Below are positions 36,438 through 47,884 of a DNA stretch of 64,000 nucleotides, one piece after another. A model generated the notes under the pieces. That model searched no databases. It had not been told where the DNA came from and saw only the letters and a list, made by a program, of their open reading frames with translations. A program made the position numbers and the translations under genes. Position 1 is the first letter of the stretch; every line of letters begins with the position of its first letter. Location: contig OX246743.1 in the NCBI GenBank assembly GCA_945910005.1, positions 43,930,736-43,994,735 on the forward strand, given 5' to 3'. This DNA comes from Isoperla grammatica (lineage: Eukaryota; Arthropoda; Insecta; Plecoptera; Perlodidae).

Positions 36438-39400
36438 GTAACCAATGTGTGAGCTTAAAACTCCACACGACGTGCCAAGGCAATCGAAATCAATAAATAA
36501 ATCACTATCAAATCAATACAAGCTGTATGTTTCATGTTATGATAATAGCAAACATTAGTGTAAATATATTTTTATACTAGACTAGTATAACATTTAAAAC
36601 GGAAATATACATGAATACTCACCGGCTTCAGCTGTATTCGACAAGCCTTAAGCCACACTTAAGTCTTAACACTTAACAGTTACAATTAAGTCGTAAATAT
36701 TTTCTCAAGTCACGAACGTGTATATTTATTCGTTTAGGGGTTTTACCAAAGCAAACTAGAATAGAAAACGACAGAGCTTACAAGTATACACTAACACCAT
36801 CAGAAATTCCCAAGTAGAAAAAAAGAAAAAAAAGAAGGATAGATAGACAAACAAGTGAAAAACATCATAAAACTTAAAAAAACAAAAGAATGATTGATAT
36901 TGAGGGATACCTTAAGTAGCTCATCACACATAAATTACACGCATGAAACATTCGTAGGTAGATATAATTACATGTAATAACACCAGGCAGTGTACATTGA
37001 ACCGTGATTAAAGTAAATTACACACACAAGCTGTACGGATAGGAACAAAGAAAGCAGCCAAAACGATTACAACAGTCGCACCCAACCTAAATTATGAATG
37101 ATGATGGTTTTTAAGAGTTTCTACTACGGAAACAGAGAAATATTCCAATAGGTTGATGTGAGTGACGCTACGAGAACAATCAAGGAACTATTAGAGAAAG
37201 TTGCCATCACCTGAATTGTGTGTGTGTGTTTTTTCAATGTTAGAGCGAGAAGCAAATGAATCTGCTGTTGATATAGTATAATACTACTCCTCTCTTATAT
37301 GGATGGCTTCGTTGATCTGTTTTACTTTCACAATTCGACCGAGGAGGTTTCTTAAAAAAAAAAAATCATCGAAGCATATTTCCTCGTGCATAGATTCCAC
37401 CTTGATATGTTTTGTTTTGATGTCCTTAAAAAAGTGAGAGCTCTGGAATTAAAACTGGATTATTTCTTAATATAAATAATAAATTAAAAACTATCTGTTA
37501 TCGTGTATTTTTAGGACGGCAATGTCGGTATGGACTGTTTTTACGCAACAGTGAAAATGCGTACACACTTGTTGCGTCAAGTATCCGTCTTCGGAACTAA
37601 TCTACTTCCGTTCTGGGCTGATCTTAATGTGTTTAGTCCTTAACGAGGCTAATGATTTATGGGAAGAAAGAAACTCTCTGGCAGTCATTGTGGGATAGAT
37701 TATCATTGTGTTCAACTTATGAACAAAAAAATACTTTCATGTTACCGCAAAACATCATAACGGACAGAAATTGAATTGTCTTCAATAAAATATTTTTTGT
37801 TACATTAAACATGTTCGGAAATATGCTATTTATTAAGTTCAAACTGTGCAAACATCTACATTTTAAGGCAATGTTAAGTATCGTATACTGTTTGGTGTCA
37901 AACAGGTTTCAAATTTGTGTTTGTTTTTTGGAGGCTATACGTTTTTGGCTTTATAAATTCGGAAAATGATCGTATTTTATTTTCTATCTATTAATGCACG
38001 TTTTAGTTACGTAAACTCATTCTTTAGTATGACACTAAATTTCCAATGACATTTTTAACTATTATAACTTTCTATTTCTTCATATAATTGTGTGCATTTT
38101 TTTTTAAAGAAGTCCATAAAAATGATAAGTATCAGTTAACAATAGGAAAAAAGTAGGAGTTGAACGCTAGCATTTACGTTTATATGGAAATCACGACATA
38201 AAATGGCATCAAATACCAAACGATAGTAAAAACAATAGAAAAAAGGGCAGGAGTTGAACGCTAGCATTTACGTTTATATGGAAATCACGACATAAAATGG
38301 CATCAAATCAAATACCAAATGATAGTAAAAACTCATGTTATAGCAATGAAATTCGTGTCGTTTCTGCCTTTACGACGATATATAGCAAGCATTGGGACAT
38401 AACAACCAGTTTTAATACGCTAAACGCAAAACTATGCAATAAAATTATAAAAATGTCACCTCAGCTTTCTTTTGTACAATAGAATATATAACTGTTTGTC
38501 ATACCCAGTGGTGAAGGTGGAAACATAATTAATATGAGACACAGTTTGATAAGATAGCCTCTCTCCGTGGAATTGTGAATAGTATTCATAAGAATAGGAA
38601 AACAGAATCACTTAATTATTACTGCGTTAAAAGAACAGTCAGGCTAAAACATAAAGTGTCCCCAGCTTTCGCCTTAACGTTGAGGAACCCCTTGGAAAAC
38701 CGTTATTAATAATTTCTGGTGCAACTCTAGTGTAGTGCGTTACAACTACACCTCGAAAAGTGTGCTTACATTTATCTTTCCTTCGTTTTTAATGTAACGA
38801 ATTCCTTGATTCTTGATTGTTAACTTGATTATTTTAGAATGTACTGAAATTCAGTGTTTTTGTTTTGTTTACAAGATGTCTTGTTGTTTTTTGAGAATGA
38901 TTACCTACGTCTATTACTTAGGTGTTGCGACTCTGCAAATATCAAGTGTGGGTGGATGGCCCTAAGGCAAAACGTGCTAACCTACGACAAATTATACCTT
39001 TCAAGTGCGTGTTTATGAAAACTAATACAATTAACTGACTCTAACATCACCTTTTGCCACTTAACGTAAGTGATAGTGTTAACGTTACATTCTTTACGTA
39101 TTTACATATTATTTTAAACACTTTTGCTTCGAGTAGAACTTCCAAGGAAGTGAAATTTAAATAGTGCTGAAGTTGATTCTCAATAACCTCATTTACGTTG
39201 GATGTTTTGATCCGGGATTGAACCGGATCCTGAACATCTTTGCGTTACTTTACTTGACGACATTTCTACCAACTAGTTCGTTCTTTTGCAACGATATAAG
39301 TCCAACGTCACCCCTAACGCCAGAGTGCACACACAAAATAATTTCGAATACTATAATTTGAATTGAAGTTTGGACCCTGAAGGAGGTTTCCTCAGTCATA

Positions 39401-40365
39401 AGACAAATACTGGGATTGAGTCCTACTAACATCCCCCACTACCCCCTCCCCCCAAACCCCTAACTCCCTGTCCCACTACCAAATGTCTCAAGTAACCATG
39501 CATTGAGTATGAACTGATTGTTATCCATTATAGTTTTGTAACAACGTTTACCTAAATGGTGAATCATTACTTTATTCGCTCTCCTATCAGTTGAGCTTGG
39601 CTACTCACGTGTTAGGGCAATGATGCACGATTTACTAAGCGCATTCTCTTTCATGTAAGCAGTTTAATGAGTGTACTCTATGGCTACTCTGGTCGTTTGT
39701 TATGTTTAGCTGAAGAAAGGCAATGTACAGATACCTTAACTCACTCATCTGTCATTTAAACGTGGCGAGTTGTGGCCCTGATCTATTTGTAATAAAATAT
39801 ACATTGATTCTGATTATCTGAACGATTAATGATTCTGATTATGTTGCATTTGTGTAACGTTTAGTTAAATGAAAGCACTAAAATGATAACCTGCCTACTC
39901 CCTATTATTGCGCATATTTAGGTAAATACAGGCAATATAAGAAAACATTACTTAGTTCAGTCATGGAAATGTGATGACCATTAATAATAAATACGTTATT
40001 ATGATTACCTTAGTGGGAATTTAATGAGTATGCACTATGGGCGGATTCTGATCCATTTTTGACGTTTAGTTAAAACTAACCTTCTCCCTCCCCTTCCACA
40101 TAAACTTGTTAATGACCTGTGAGAATGGCTCCCCAATAAATGAATTATCATGAGTATTATCTTCACTGGACTATGGACTACCTACATGGACTACAAGATG
40201 GACTACCTATAATGCTAACCCTACCTCTCTCTCATATAACTTGCTAATGAATGATAAGTATGAACCCCCAATAAATACATTATTATGAGAATAATGGTCT
40301 CATTATATTACATTGTTTAAGTTTAAATGCCCAAACCAGTGCCTTAAATGAAGCTAAAGTTAACT
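36438..40365. other. AT-rich non-coding stretch
   Basis: No supported gene. It contains a 94-bp tandem duplication (38141-38332), a SINE family-1 middle module at 39360-39425 (plus strand, TTTCCTCAGTCATAAGACAA, then ATACTGGGATTGAGTCC), and several CTATGGACTACCTACATGGA-like short direct repeats near 40170-40210. Confidence 0.5.
38141..38332. repeat. two-copy tandem duplication, ~94 bp unit
   Basis: The block AGTTGAACGCTAGCATTTAC, then GTTTATATGGAAATCACGAC, then ATAAAATGGCATCAAAT, occurs at about 38141-38233 and again at about 38234-38332 with few differences and a 5-bp insertion (TCAAA) in the second copy. No coding. Confidence 0.85.
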
Positions 40366-40601
40366 AGCTTCGTTCGCCTTTCCTACACTTTACACTAACG
40401 TGAGTCAGTGTCAGTAATAAGTCGTTCTTTTGCACCAGTGTAAGTCATTGTAAATATTATTAAGACCTTCGCTTGTAATTAAAACTTACACTATAGTGTA
40501 GCCTGTGCACGAGATTTTTACACTGGCTATTTAACTCGTGTAAGACACTTTGCTACATTGGCCAGTGTAAGACTCAGTGTATAAGACCGGTGAACGAAGC
40601 T
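40366..40601. mobile_element. possible inverted-repeat element
   Basis: The left end AGCTTCGTTCGCC is matched in inverted orientation at the right end (AGCTTCGTTCACC). The word GTGTAAG occurs in both orientations inside. AAAGTTA occurs just outside each end, which could be a target duplication, although the spacing to the left end is off by three bases. The same GACCAGTGTAAGAC-like word appears in the neighbouring 94-bp array, hinting that the array grew from the edge of this element. Confidence 0.35.
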
Positions 40602-40646
40602 TAAAGTTACGTTTAGCTAGATGTTACTGCTAATTAACTACCCCCT

Positions 40647-41026
40647 CATGGAGTGTGGACTTAACCTGCTCTATGGAGGACATAATCAGTCCATTATTCT
40701 CATAATACAGTCCACACATGACCAGTGTAAGACAGCCTGTCATAGAGTATAGACTCACCCTGCTCAATGGAGGACATAATCAGTCCATTATTCTCATAAT
40801 ACAGTCCACACATGACCAGTGTAAGACAGCCTGTCATAGAGTATAGACTCACCCTGCTCAATGGAGGACATAATCAGTCCATTATTCTCATAATACAGTC
40901 CACACATGACCAGTGTAAGACAGCCTGTCATAGAGTATAGACTCACCCTGCTCAATGGAGGACATAATCAGTCCATTATTCTCATAATACAGTCCACACA
41001 TGACCAGTGTAAGACATGAAGTACGG
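40647..41026. repeat. 94-bp minisatellite carrying copies of an exon end and splice donor
   Basis: Units start at 40647, 40741, 40835 and 40929, followed by a partial unit at 41015 that runs into the exon at 41033. Units 2-4 are essentially identical; unit 1 is diverged. Read on the minus strand, each of units 2-4 contains CCATTGAGCAGGGTGAGT, a copy of the last bases of the exon at 41033-41144 plus its donor. Donor-like GTGAGT words therefore lie at 40753-40758, 40847-40852 and 40941-40946. In unit 1 the site has decayed to GTTAAG. The array lies in the first intron of the candidate secreted-protein gene. Confidence 0.85.
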
Positions 41027-41032
41027 ACTTAC

Positions 41033-41144
41033 CCTGCTCAATGGATGAAGCGCCCTTGTTATCCCGCTTGAAGTGCTGCGTGTTGGTCTGCGGCAGTAGA
41101 AGGATCACACACACACACACGAGTGCCGAGGTGCAACGCATCAT
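41033..41144 (-). CDS. candidate first exon of a secreted protein (signal peptide)
   Basis: Read on the minus strand, ATG-ATG opens MMRCTSALVCVCVILLLPQT, then NTQHFKRDNKGASSIEQ. It ends in phase 1 at a perfect donor (CAGG, then GTAAGT at 41032-41027). The layout is a textbook signal peptide: Arg near the start, a hydrophobic core VCVCVILLL, then a polar cleavage region around PQTNTQ. The mature part starts with a possible dibasic site (KR), as in peptide precursors, but one exon is too little to say so. The hydrophobic core is written by a (GT)n microsatellite (41107-41121). I do not recognise the protein and found no second exon. A GC-rich array starts about 100 nt upstream. Confidence 0.55.
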
Positions 41145-41221
41145 GACTCAGTGACTCAGTGTGAGCTGAATGACCGCGCGCTCAGGTCCGGTGCGAGCGA
41201 GGAAGACGGAGAGACTGATCC

Positions 41222-41900
41222 AAGAACTAGAGGGACGGCTCGGCTTAGTCGGTGCTGTCGCGTCTTCGTTGCAGAGCACTCAAGGATGTTCCGCGTTCGA
41301 CTCTCGCCCGGTGCATCGCCGGGGCGGCCCTGGTAACCCGTATCAACCAGGGTGCTGTCGCGTCTTCGTTACAGAGCACTCAAGGATGTTCCGCGTTCGA
41401 CTCTCGCCCGGTGCATCGCCGGGGCGGCCCTGGTTACACATATCAACCAGGGTGCTGAGGGACGGCTCGGCTTGGTCGGTGCTGTCGCGTCTTCGTTGCA
41501 CAGCACTCAAGGATGTTCCGCGTTCGACTCTCGCCCGGTGCATCGCCGGGGCGGCCCTGGTTACCTGTATCAACCAGGGTACTGTCGCGTCTTCGTTGCA
41601 GAGCACTCAAGGATGTTCCGCGTTCGACTCTCGCCCGGTGCATCGCCGGGGCGGCCCTGGTTACCCATATCAACCAGGGTACTGTCGCGTCTTCGTTGCA
41701 GAGCACTCAAGGATGTTCCGCGTTCGACTCTCGCCCGGTGCAACGCCGGGGCGGCCCTGGTTACCCGTATCAACCAGGGTACTGTCGCGTCTTCGTTTCA
41801 GAACACTCAAGGATGTTCCGCGTTCGACTCTCGCCCGGTGCATCGCCGGGGCGGCCCTGGTTACCCATATCAACCAGGGTGTGGGAGCAGTCGTCTTCCT
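41222..41900. repeat. GC-rich 100-bp minisatellite with B-box-like words
   Basis: The phrase CTGTCGCGTCTTCGTT recurs at 41255, 41355, 41482, 41582, 41682 and 41782, with a degenerate seventh unit near 41882. The unit is 100 bp, except for one 27-bp insertion that duplicates GACGGCTCGGCTTAGTCGGT-like sequence. Each unit contains GCGTTCGACTCTCG, close to a Pol III B-box, and the hairpin-prone CCCGGTGCATCGCCGGGG. Because 100 is not a multiple of 3, the array is open in several frames (251-, 254- and 168-residue frames). These are artefacts. It lies just upstream of the candidate signal-peptide exon. Confidence 0.9.
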
Positions 41901-43520
41901 TCGCTCTCAAGGATGTCCCGGGTAGCCTGGGTTCGAGTCTCACCGCGTGCAATCATGATGCACTCGTCTCCCAAGCCAGGGCGCCCGGGGTGGTGGTGCG
42001 GGGGGAGGGGGATTATTAATCTTCATTTGAAACTGCGTTGGTTCAGTGTTTGTGAAATTTTAGATTCAGCTACCCAAGATCAAAAAAAATCACCACTAGC
42101 AGTGAGATACCTTTGAACTCGACAAGCCTCCGGGGGGATGGGGGGGGGGGGGGGCAATTGCTTCGGGCCCTGACGGGAAAATCTTGTTAATACATTTAAA
42201 ATCCTACTTTCTCAAGTGAATAAAACATTCAGAAATGTCAACGGGTAAATACTGAATAATGCAATGTGTCTAGTTTCTTCTTTCTGTCTATACTCTCTCG
42301 TTCTACCTCACATGTCTTCTGTCGTGATCAGATAACTAACAATATCGATCTGAAAACACTAAAACCAGAGTCGGTAAAGAAGTTCTCCCCCTGGGAGGAC
42401 AAACTTCTTTATCGGCTCTGCTGCTCAAACGAAGCTTTGATTTGTAGTTCGTTCAAGATACGTATCTAGCAGACCTTCAAATTCAGCACTTTTAATTACT
42501 CTAAACAAATTCAATGAATTCCTTCCTCTATACTTTTTCCAAACAAAACATTTGAAGGTGTTTTTATGTCTTAATCATCACCTCTAACCGAATGAAGATG
42601 TTCAGACAGCGGAAATGCGTGCGTGCGTCCTCGATCGCTTAACGAACCACAATTAATAACGTTACGTTCATCACGTGGTGAAGGAGAAAGGAGGGTTTCG
42701 AAAGGTTCACAAGCCAGAAGGCTGTAAAGATTGTTTAATTAAATGTATAGGCCTAAATAACATAAGGCACATGATCTTGCCAATATCATGCACATTACTT
42801 ATGACAAAACAAATTATGAACATTCACAAATAGCAACAATATATATTGAAAGTTTCATGCAGTGACCATTTACATTACAAATATATTTAGGAAAAAATAT
42901 ACCTTCTTGGGTAATGATCAGAAGTTGTAAGAATAGTATAATATGCTGTGATGTACCTAGTTTCTTCTAAAGAAGGATATACACATAATATATAGGGCTA
43001 CATTATAGTCAGCCTTATAGAGTGAAGTAAAAGCAAGGCTGTACAAAAAATAGTTGCTTTCCCTCATTCTATAACAGCGACGTGTTATTAAAGCCAATAA
43101 CTCTATTTTACTGGCATATTTCGACGCACATATCATTGATTTACATCCTGACGTGTATAATACACATGATTTAACTGATGAACAGTGAGATAGATATTTC
43201 CTCACTACCGCTGAGCCACCTCAGTCGGTCATTTCTCAGCCCCTGACAGGATCAGCTCGGCAGCCCGCTGCACATGTTGTGTAGGGGGGGGGGGGGGGGG
43301 CGTTACGTCAGCACCACACGCGATGCAAGAATGCAGTGTGACATCCATTATGGGGCCCCTTGCTGTGACCGCGCTGAGCAGTGTTATACTTTTTGTACGC
43401 TCTGGGTGTAGACTAGTTACATTCTTGTAAATATAGAAGGGTTTCATTTCTATTCGCGAAATCTGACAATACAACGATGAAATAAATATTATCGATAATC
43501 AATGGTAGACAGAGTACGTC
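41901..43520. other. non-coding stretch with G homopolymers
   Basis: A tRNA-like B-box (GGGTTCGAGTCTCACC near 41929) ends the array region. G tracts of 15 (42140-42154) and 17 bases (43284-43300) follow. A SINE-like A-box remnant (GCTGAGCCACCTCAGTCGGT) lies at 43210-43229. No gene supported. Confidence 0.5.
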
Positions 43521-43524
43521 CATG

Positions 43525-43740
43525 GTTGTACCGTATGTACCCCTCTTCAGGTGACTGACAAGGCGTACCTATTTAGGTGTTCGAATAGTTGGGAAGGAAT
43601 GCACTAGGACAACTAGACTCAATTGTTTTGTGACGAAAGAAAACCTAGAAAAACCTCTTAATTCCAAAAACGAACCAGCGACGTCCCGAATAATAGAGTA
43701 TCCCGTGTTATTGCTGAGCCACCTCTATTGGTTCTACTCT
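43525..43740 (-). mobile_element. SINE (family 1)
   Basis: On the minus strand: A-box-like GGTGGCTCAGCAATAACACG, damaged B-box CGCTGGTTCG, module TTTTTCTAGG...CAATTGAGTC, then the family 3' end (CCAACTATTCGAACACC, CACCTGAAGAGGGG). Complete but diverged. Confidence 0.6.
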
Positions 43741-44567
43741 ACTCTGGACGTTGGAGTATTAGGGTTTTATCATAACGAAACGAAGAGCCAAATGTTTGTA
43801 GGTCGTCCCTAAATTCCTGGCCCATGCAGTCCTTCTATGACGCAGCAAACCGACTGCAGTGGTCGCGAGAAAGTGATCACACATGTGTCTGGGCCGATAC
43901 CCTGCAAGGCTGGTGAAGTAGCTGACACGGCTCACATTCACTAGACATGTTCCCTGCGGTTGCTACTGTAGTCTGTACTGTATGCGACATAAGTAAATAG
44001 ACGGTGGGTGATACATATTAGATGTAATTATAAAAAGCACTCTAGTTAACTGGAAAATATCTGTGTAAGTCTTACAGTGTTTTTTATTGTTACATGTATT
44101 TATAACAACACCTTTCATCCTGATGTTTCCAATTGATTCCTAGTTTAGATTGAGTCAAAGAAATAATAATAAAGAAAAGGATTAAAAGTGAAGACATTGA
44201 CCCTTGATTGACTTATACATCGACAAATGTACAATTTAGTAACAGCAACTTTACTAGTGGGGGATGATTACTTTTTAAGTCAGGAGGGCTATTCTAAAAC
44301 CTACCATGGTAATATTTCCAGGATAGAAGGTTCACAGCCAATCGTATTTCTCCGTTGTAATCATGCGCAACAGTCACAGTCGTGTATAATTATCTAAAAT
44401 GGCAAAAATAAGTCAGCATTAACTTAATAGTCACTCTATTCTAGCTCACTGTAAACTGTTTGGGATAGAACCGCTCAGTCGATCGGAGCCAGGCCCGCTT
44501 TCTTCAGAATCATGACGGACAAAGTTCTGCCACAAACAATGTATATAGATTATAATGGCCATGGTAA

Positions 44568-44709
44568 GGGCCGGTCTTACAATCTCCTTATAGGAAAGTT
44601 ATTTGTAGCAATTAAGCTTTTTAGAGGATTTCAGGAGTTTTGATTGGTCGTTGCCATGGAGACAACAAGCTATTCGACGATAGTTATTGGGACATTGTAA
44701 GACTGGACC
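44568..44709. mobile_element. 142-bp MITE with TAA target duplication (PIF/Harbinger-like)
   Basis: The left end GGGCCGGTCTTACAAT and the inverted right end (reverse complement GGTCCAGTCTTACAAT) differ at two of 16 bases. TAA flanks both sides (44565-44567 and 44710-44712), matching the 3-bp TWA duplication typical of PIF/Harbinger elements. The interior has the near-palindrome GTTGCCATGGAGACAAC. No coding capacity. Confidence 0.6.
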
Positions 44710-45070
44710 TAAATCAGTAAGGACAAACATTAAATACACAGGTATTTAATACGCAGTGTAAGTACAAGAGTGTGCATATTATGTACACGTGTCAGTTCAA
44801 CAGCGCGAACTGAATCAGTTACGCAGCTTATACAGTCTTACCCGTCTCAAGTCAAAGCTCTCACTTCATCTATACTTACACAGGCAGCACTCAAAGCAAC
44901 CGGTTCACAAGCCGGACAAACTGGACGATACAAGGTACGAATATTGATCTCGGATTAAATCATCAATGGAGGTTTTGATTCTCTCCAAGACATTGGAATA
45001 ACATATTATACTATCCTCTAGTCTAGTTCGATGACACAGGAGCTCTGCAGTCGCTGAGGAAGCCGACTTT

Positions 45071-45343
45071 GGGTCGGTTTACACTTTACTAAGATTTATT
45101 GATGTCCCTATAGGCACGTATTTTCCTAACAGTTTTACTAGGATCACTACCATTGGCTGGATTTATAAAAGTTCGCCTCTCGTTGGCTGGGATAAGAATT
45201 TTAGGGATAAGAGCTAACACGTTGCAATAATTTCAACTTGTTTCTTAGCTCTTAAATCTTAGGAAGTTATGTGAACGCCGTAATACTACTGGCTTCATTC
45301 AACTTTGTTAACCCCTAAATCTTAGGAGAGTGTGTAAACCGGG
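45071..45343. mobile_element. 273-bp terminal-inverted-repeat element
   Basis: The left end CGGTTTACACTTTACTAAGA, continuing TTTA, matches the inverse of the right end (CGGTTTACACACTCTCCTAA, then GATTTA) with a few changes. CTTT occurs outside both ends. Internal short words (TTAGCTCTTA, ATAAGAGCTAA) are also inverted. No coding capacity; superfamily uncertain. Confidence 0.45.
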
Positions 45344-47430
45344 CTTTATTAATTAAATTTATAATCCACAATGTAGTAAAGTTTCCTCTGCGTATAACTT
45401 GAGTCTAAAGTACCAACTTAATTTTAATACTTCTCTAATTACTAACTTGAAACAAATCTATTAGTGATAATATACGGCCGTATGTTGGTTACCTGGGTGC
45501 TCCAAACGCTGGTGCTCACTCAGATCGCAAAGAGAGCCGCACGAACGATGAGAATTACAACAGAGACTGAAGGTAAAGTTTAAAAAACTGAGCAATTGAC
45601 CATGGTTGATGAATGAGCCAAGAGATTATTGAAGATAAACACGATATCCCTCTTTGCGGGCACCGGTTACCACGAGTAGGGACCAATACGGACCGGAATA
45701 TATAACCAAGGAATTAAAACAAAGATAATCAAAGATATTAGGAGAACAGGATAGGATAAACCTTAAAAGGAAAGTAATATACATTTTTGGTGGAGGTGCC
45801 GGGTTGCGGTTGAGAAGATAACGCCGGCTACATGTTGCAACAACTGAATACCTAGACCAATCCAAATGTGAGATTCTAATACGGAGCCGGGGGGGGGGGG
45901 GGGGGGGTCTCTATGGATTTGGCCGGCTTCGGAATACATCATGAAAATAGAAGAAATCTGTCATCTAGAAAAATATGTGTTGTAAATGTGAAAATGCATC
46001 ACAAATTAATCACCATTAATGCCAATGTTGACAGAAGGAGTATCAGGTGTATATTATGATGACGACAAGCAATCTCATAAACATATATTACAGAATGGGT
46101 GATAGATTATAATATTATGATCTTAAAGAAGTTGTAGCTAGTTACGAAAATGAACACATCGTAGTTGTGAGTAGGATAACTCTCGCTATATATAGAACGC
46201 GAAAAGAGAAAGAAGATTTACAACTCTTTGTGCGGCACCTTTGTCCCCCCCTCTTCCCCCCCCCCCCTCTTCCCCCCATGTTAAGTGTTTCTCCCACTTA
46301 CTTCGTTATTACAGAAACACATTAAATTAACGACGACAAACGTGAAATTAGCAGCTTGATAAATAAATTGAATACGTTGTTGTACAGGAGTCAACAATGC
46401 GCCGAGTGCGTTTAAAGAGCGACGTTAAAAACGAGCAACAAGTTGAAACAGGTTTAATTGCAGCGGGAGACATCTGAGATGGTGACTGGAGGTCATCGGC
46501 ATCAACGACATTGCCAAGGTCAGTGAGAGACTCTGGTTCGAGCCCCGGTCGGAGCACAGCACGCCAATACCTTCACTTCATGACATAGTAAGTTATCCGC
46601 GATGGAATTGGCCAAAACTAGGGCGGCCTTCGTAGTCAACATGGATGTGCCCACAATCTTTTTCCCCGTTTTCTTTTTGCACAGCGCGTTTGAAATAGAA
46701 ACGTGTTCGATGTCTTCCATCGGTAAATTTATATGAGGATGTGTGAACGTTGGTTTAGTAGGCACCTTGCTGATACTTCGCGGTCGATCCGCAAGTGTGC
46801 ATAGAGCCTTTTAAATGAATAAACCGTTTAAATTAATACAAATTATTTGTATTTTAGGTTTTAAGCAGGGGTAAGTCAAAAGTTCCACTTTCTTTTATTA
46901 AATTAAACCATGATGAACGTTATCGTGGATCCTCCGGTAAATGCAGACATTATGCCGACCTTATAAACATTAAAACCGTGGCGCATTATAGCCACATTAT
47001 AATACATAGTTATGGCAACTGTTCATACAATCATTTAATGCAGTGGCGGCTTGACCTAGGCAAGCCCGGTCCCATAAGGGGCAAAACTAAGACGTCCTTA
47101 ACAAGTCCTTAACGTCCTTGTTGAGGAAAATGGCCCGACACCACAACCTACAGTGCGATGCATGTACATGTACAAGTGGTGACGTGTAGATTGCTACATC
47201 AATCACGCGTGGATGTGGGTGAAAGAACAATCATATCATGCGATCTGAAGCAATACACTGACATAGATACGAGCTGCTCTGGTCGTTACTATGGTTACCG
47301 AACGACCTTGTGGGAGTGGGTGTAACCTTGAACCGGTGCACAACTTAGAAACATATCTTACTCAGAACAGTCTCAGATAATTGTTTATTGAATCCGTACA
47401 CACGAGAGGCAGCGCTTTCACCCACGCATT
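45344..47430. other. non-coding stretch with homopolymers and SINE remnants
   Basis: G19 at 45889-45907 and a C-rich run near 46247-46278. A tRNA-like head lies on the plus strand near 46485-46560 (B-box CTGGTTCGAGCCCCGG). The minus-strand frame over it reads CAPTGARTR, a common SINE-derived word, and is not a gene. Confidence 0.5.
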
Positions 47431-47439
47431 CTGACCGTT

Positions 47440-47560
47440 GTAACGAGATATATCAGCTGTTACGTGATACTCTGATTCGTGAGGTACCCGGTTCGATACT
47501 GGTCACGGCAACCCTAACTGGAGGGATTTTTGAGGCAGCAGCCAACTGATTGTCAAGAGA
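47440..47560 (+). mobile_element. tRNA-like SINE head
   Basis: The plus strand has CCCGGTTCGATACTGG (B-box), preceded by GTGATACTCTGATTCGTGAG and followed by CACGGCAACCCTAACTGGAG and GGATTTTTGAGGC. This parallels the start of family-1 copies. The A-box is weak. Confidence 0.45.
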
Positions 47561-47884
47561 TATACTACCACATGACAATCAAGAATGTAATGCTTTTACG
47601 TAGCAATTACCTTTATGCTTTTGTCTTATTTTTATGTTAAAATGTTAAAAGTTATCCACTTAGGAAATTTTATGAAGAATGTATGTAATCCTACTTGTTA
47701 ACAATTTAATAAATTGTTTTTCATCTCATATATAGCTTTTACCTGACTCTGAGAAAACGGACTTTTAGCAGTGCTGAGGTCAATGTGTTGAATGCATATC
47801 AAACGAAATCTAATGCCTGGGGCGATATTCTAACATGTACACGGGCCCCATCTTATAATTTGTTTGGGTAGAAATACCTGTTAA

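Noticed and set aside
41170..42116. Plus-strand frames of 168-254 residues and several minus-strand frames in the 100-bp array
   Set aside because: They arise from a 100-bp GC-rich repeat with few stop words; the repeat rotates through all frames, so the same DNA reads as different peptides. No start context or domain.
46348..46765. Minus-strand frames reading RPGLEPESL and CAPTGARTR
   Set aside because: These are familiar conceptual translations of tRNA-derived SINE heads (B-box region), not proteins.
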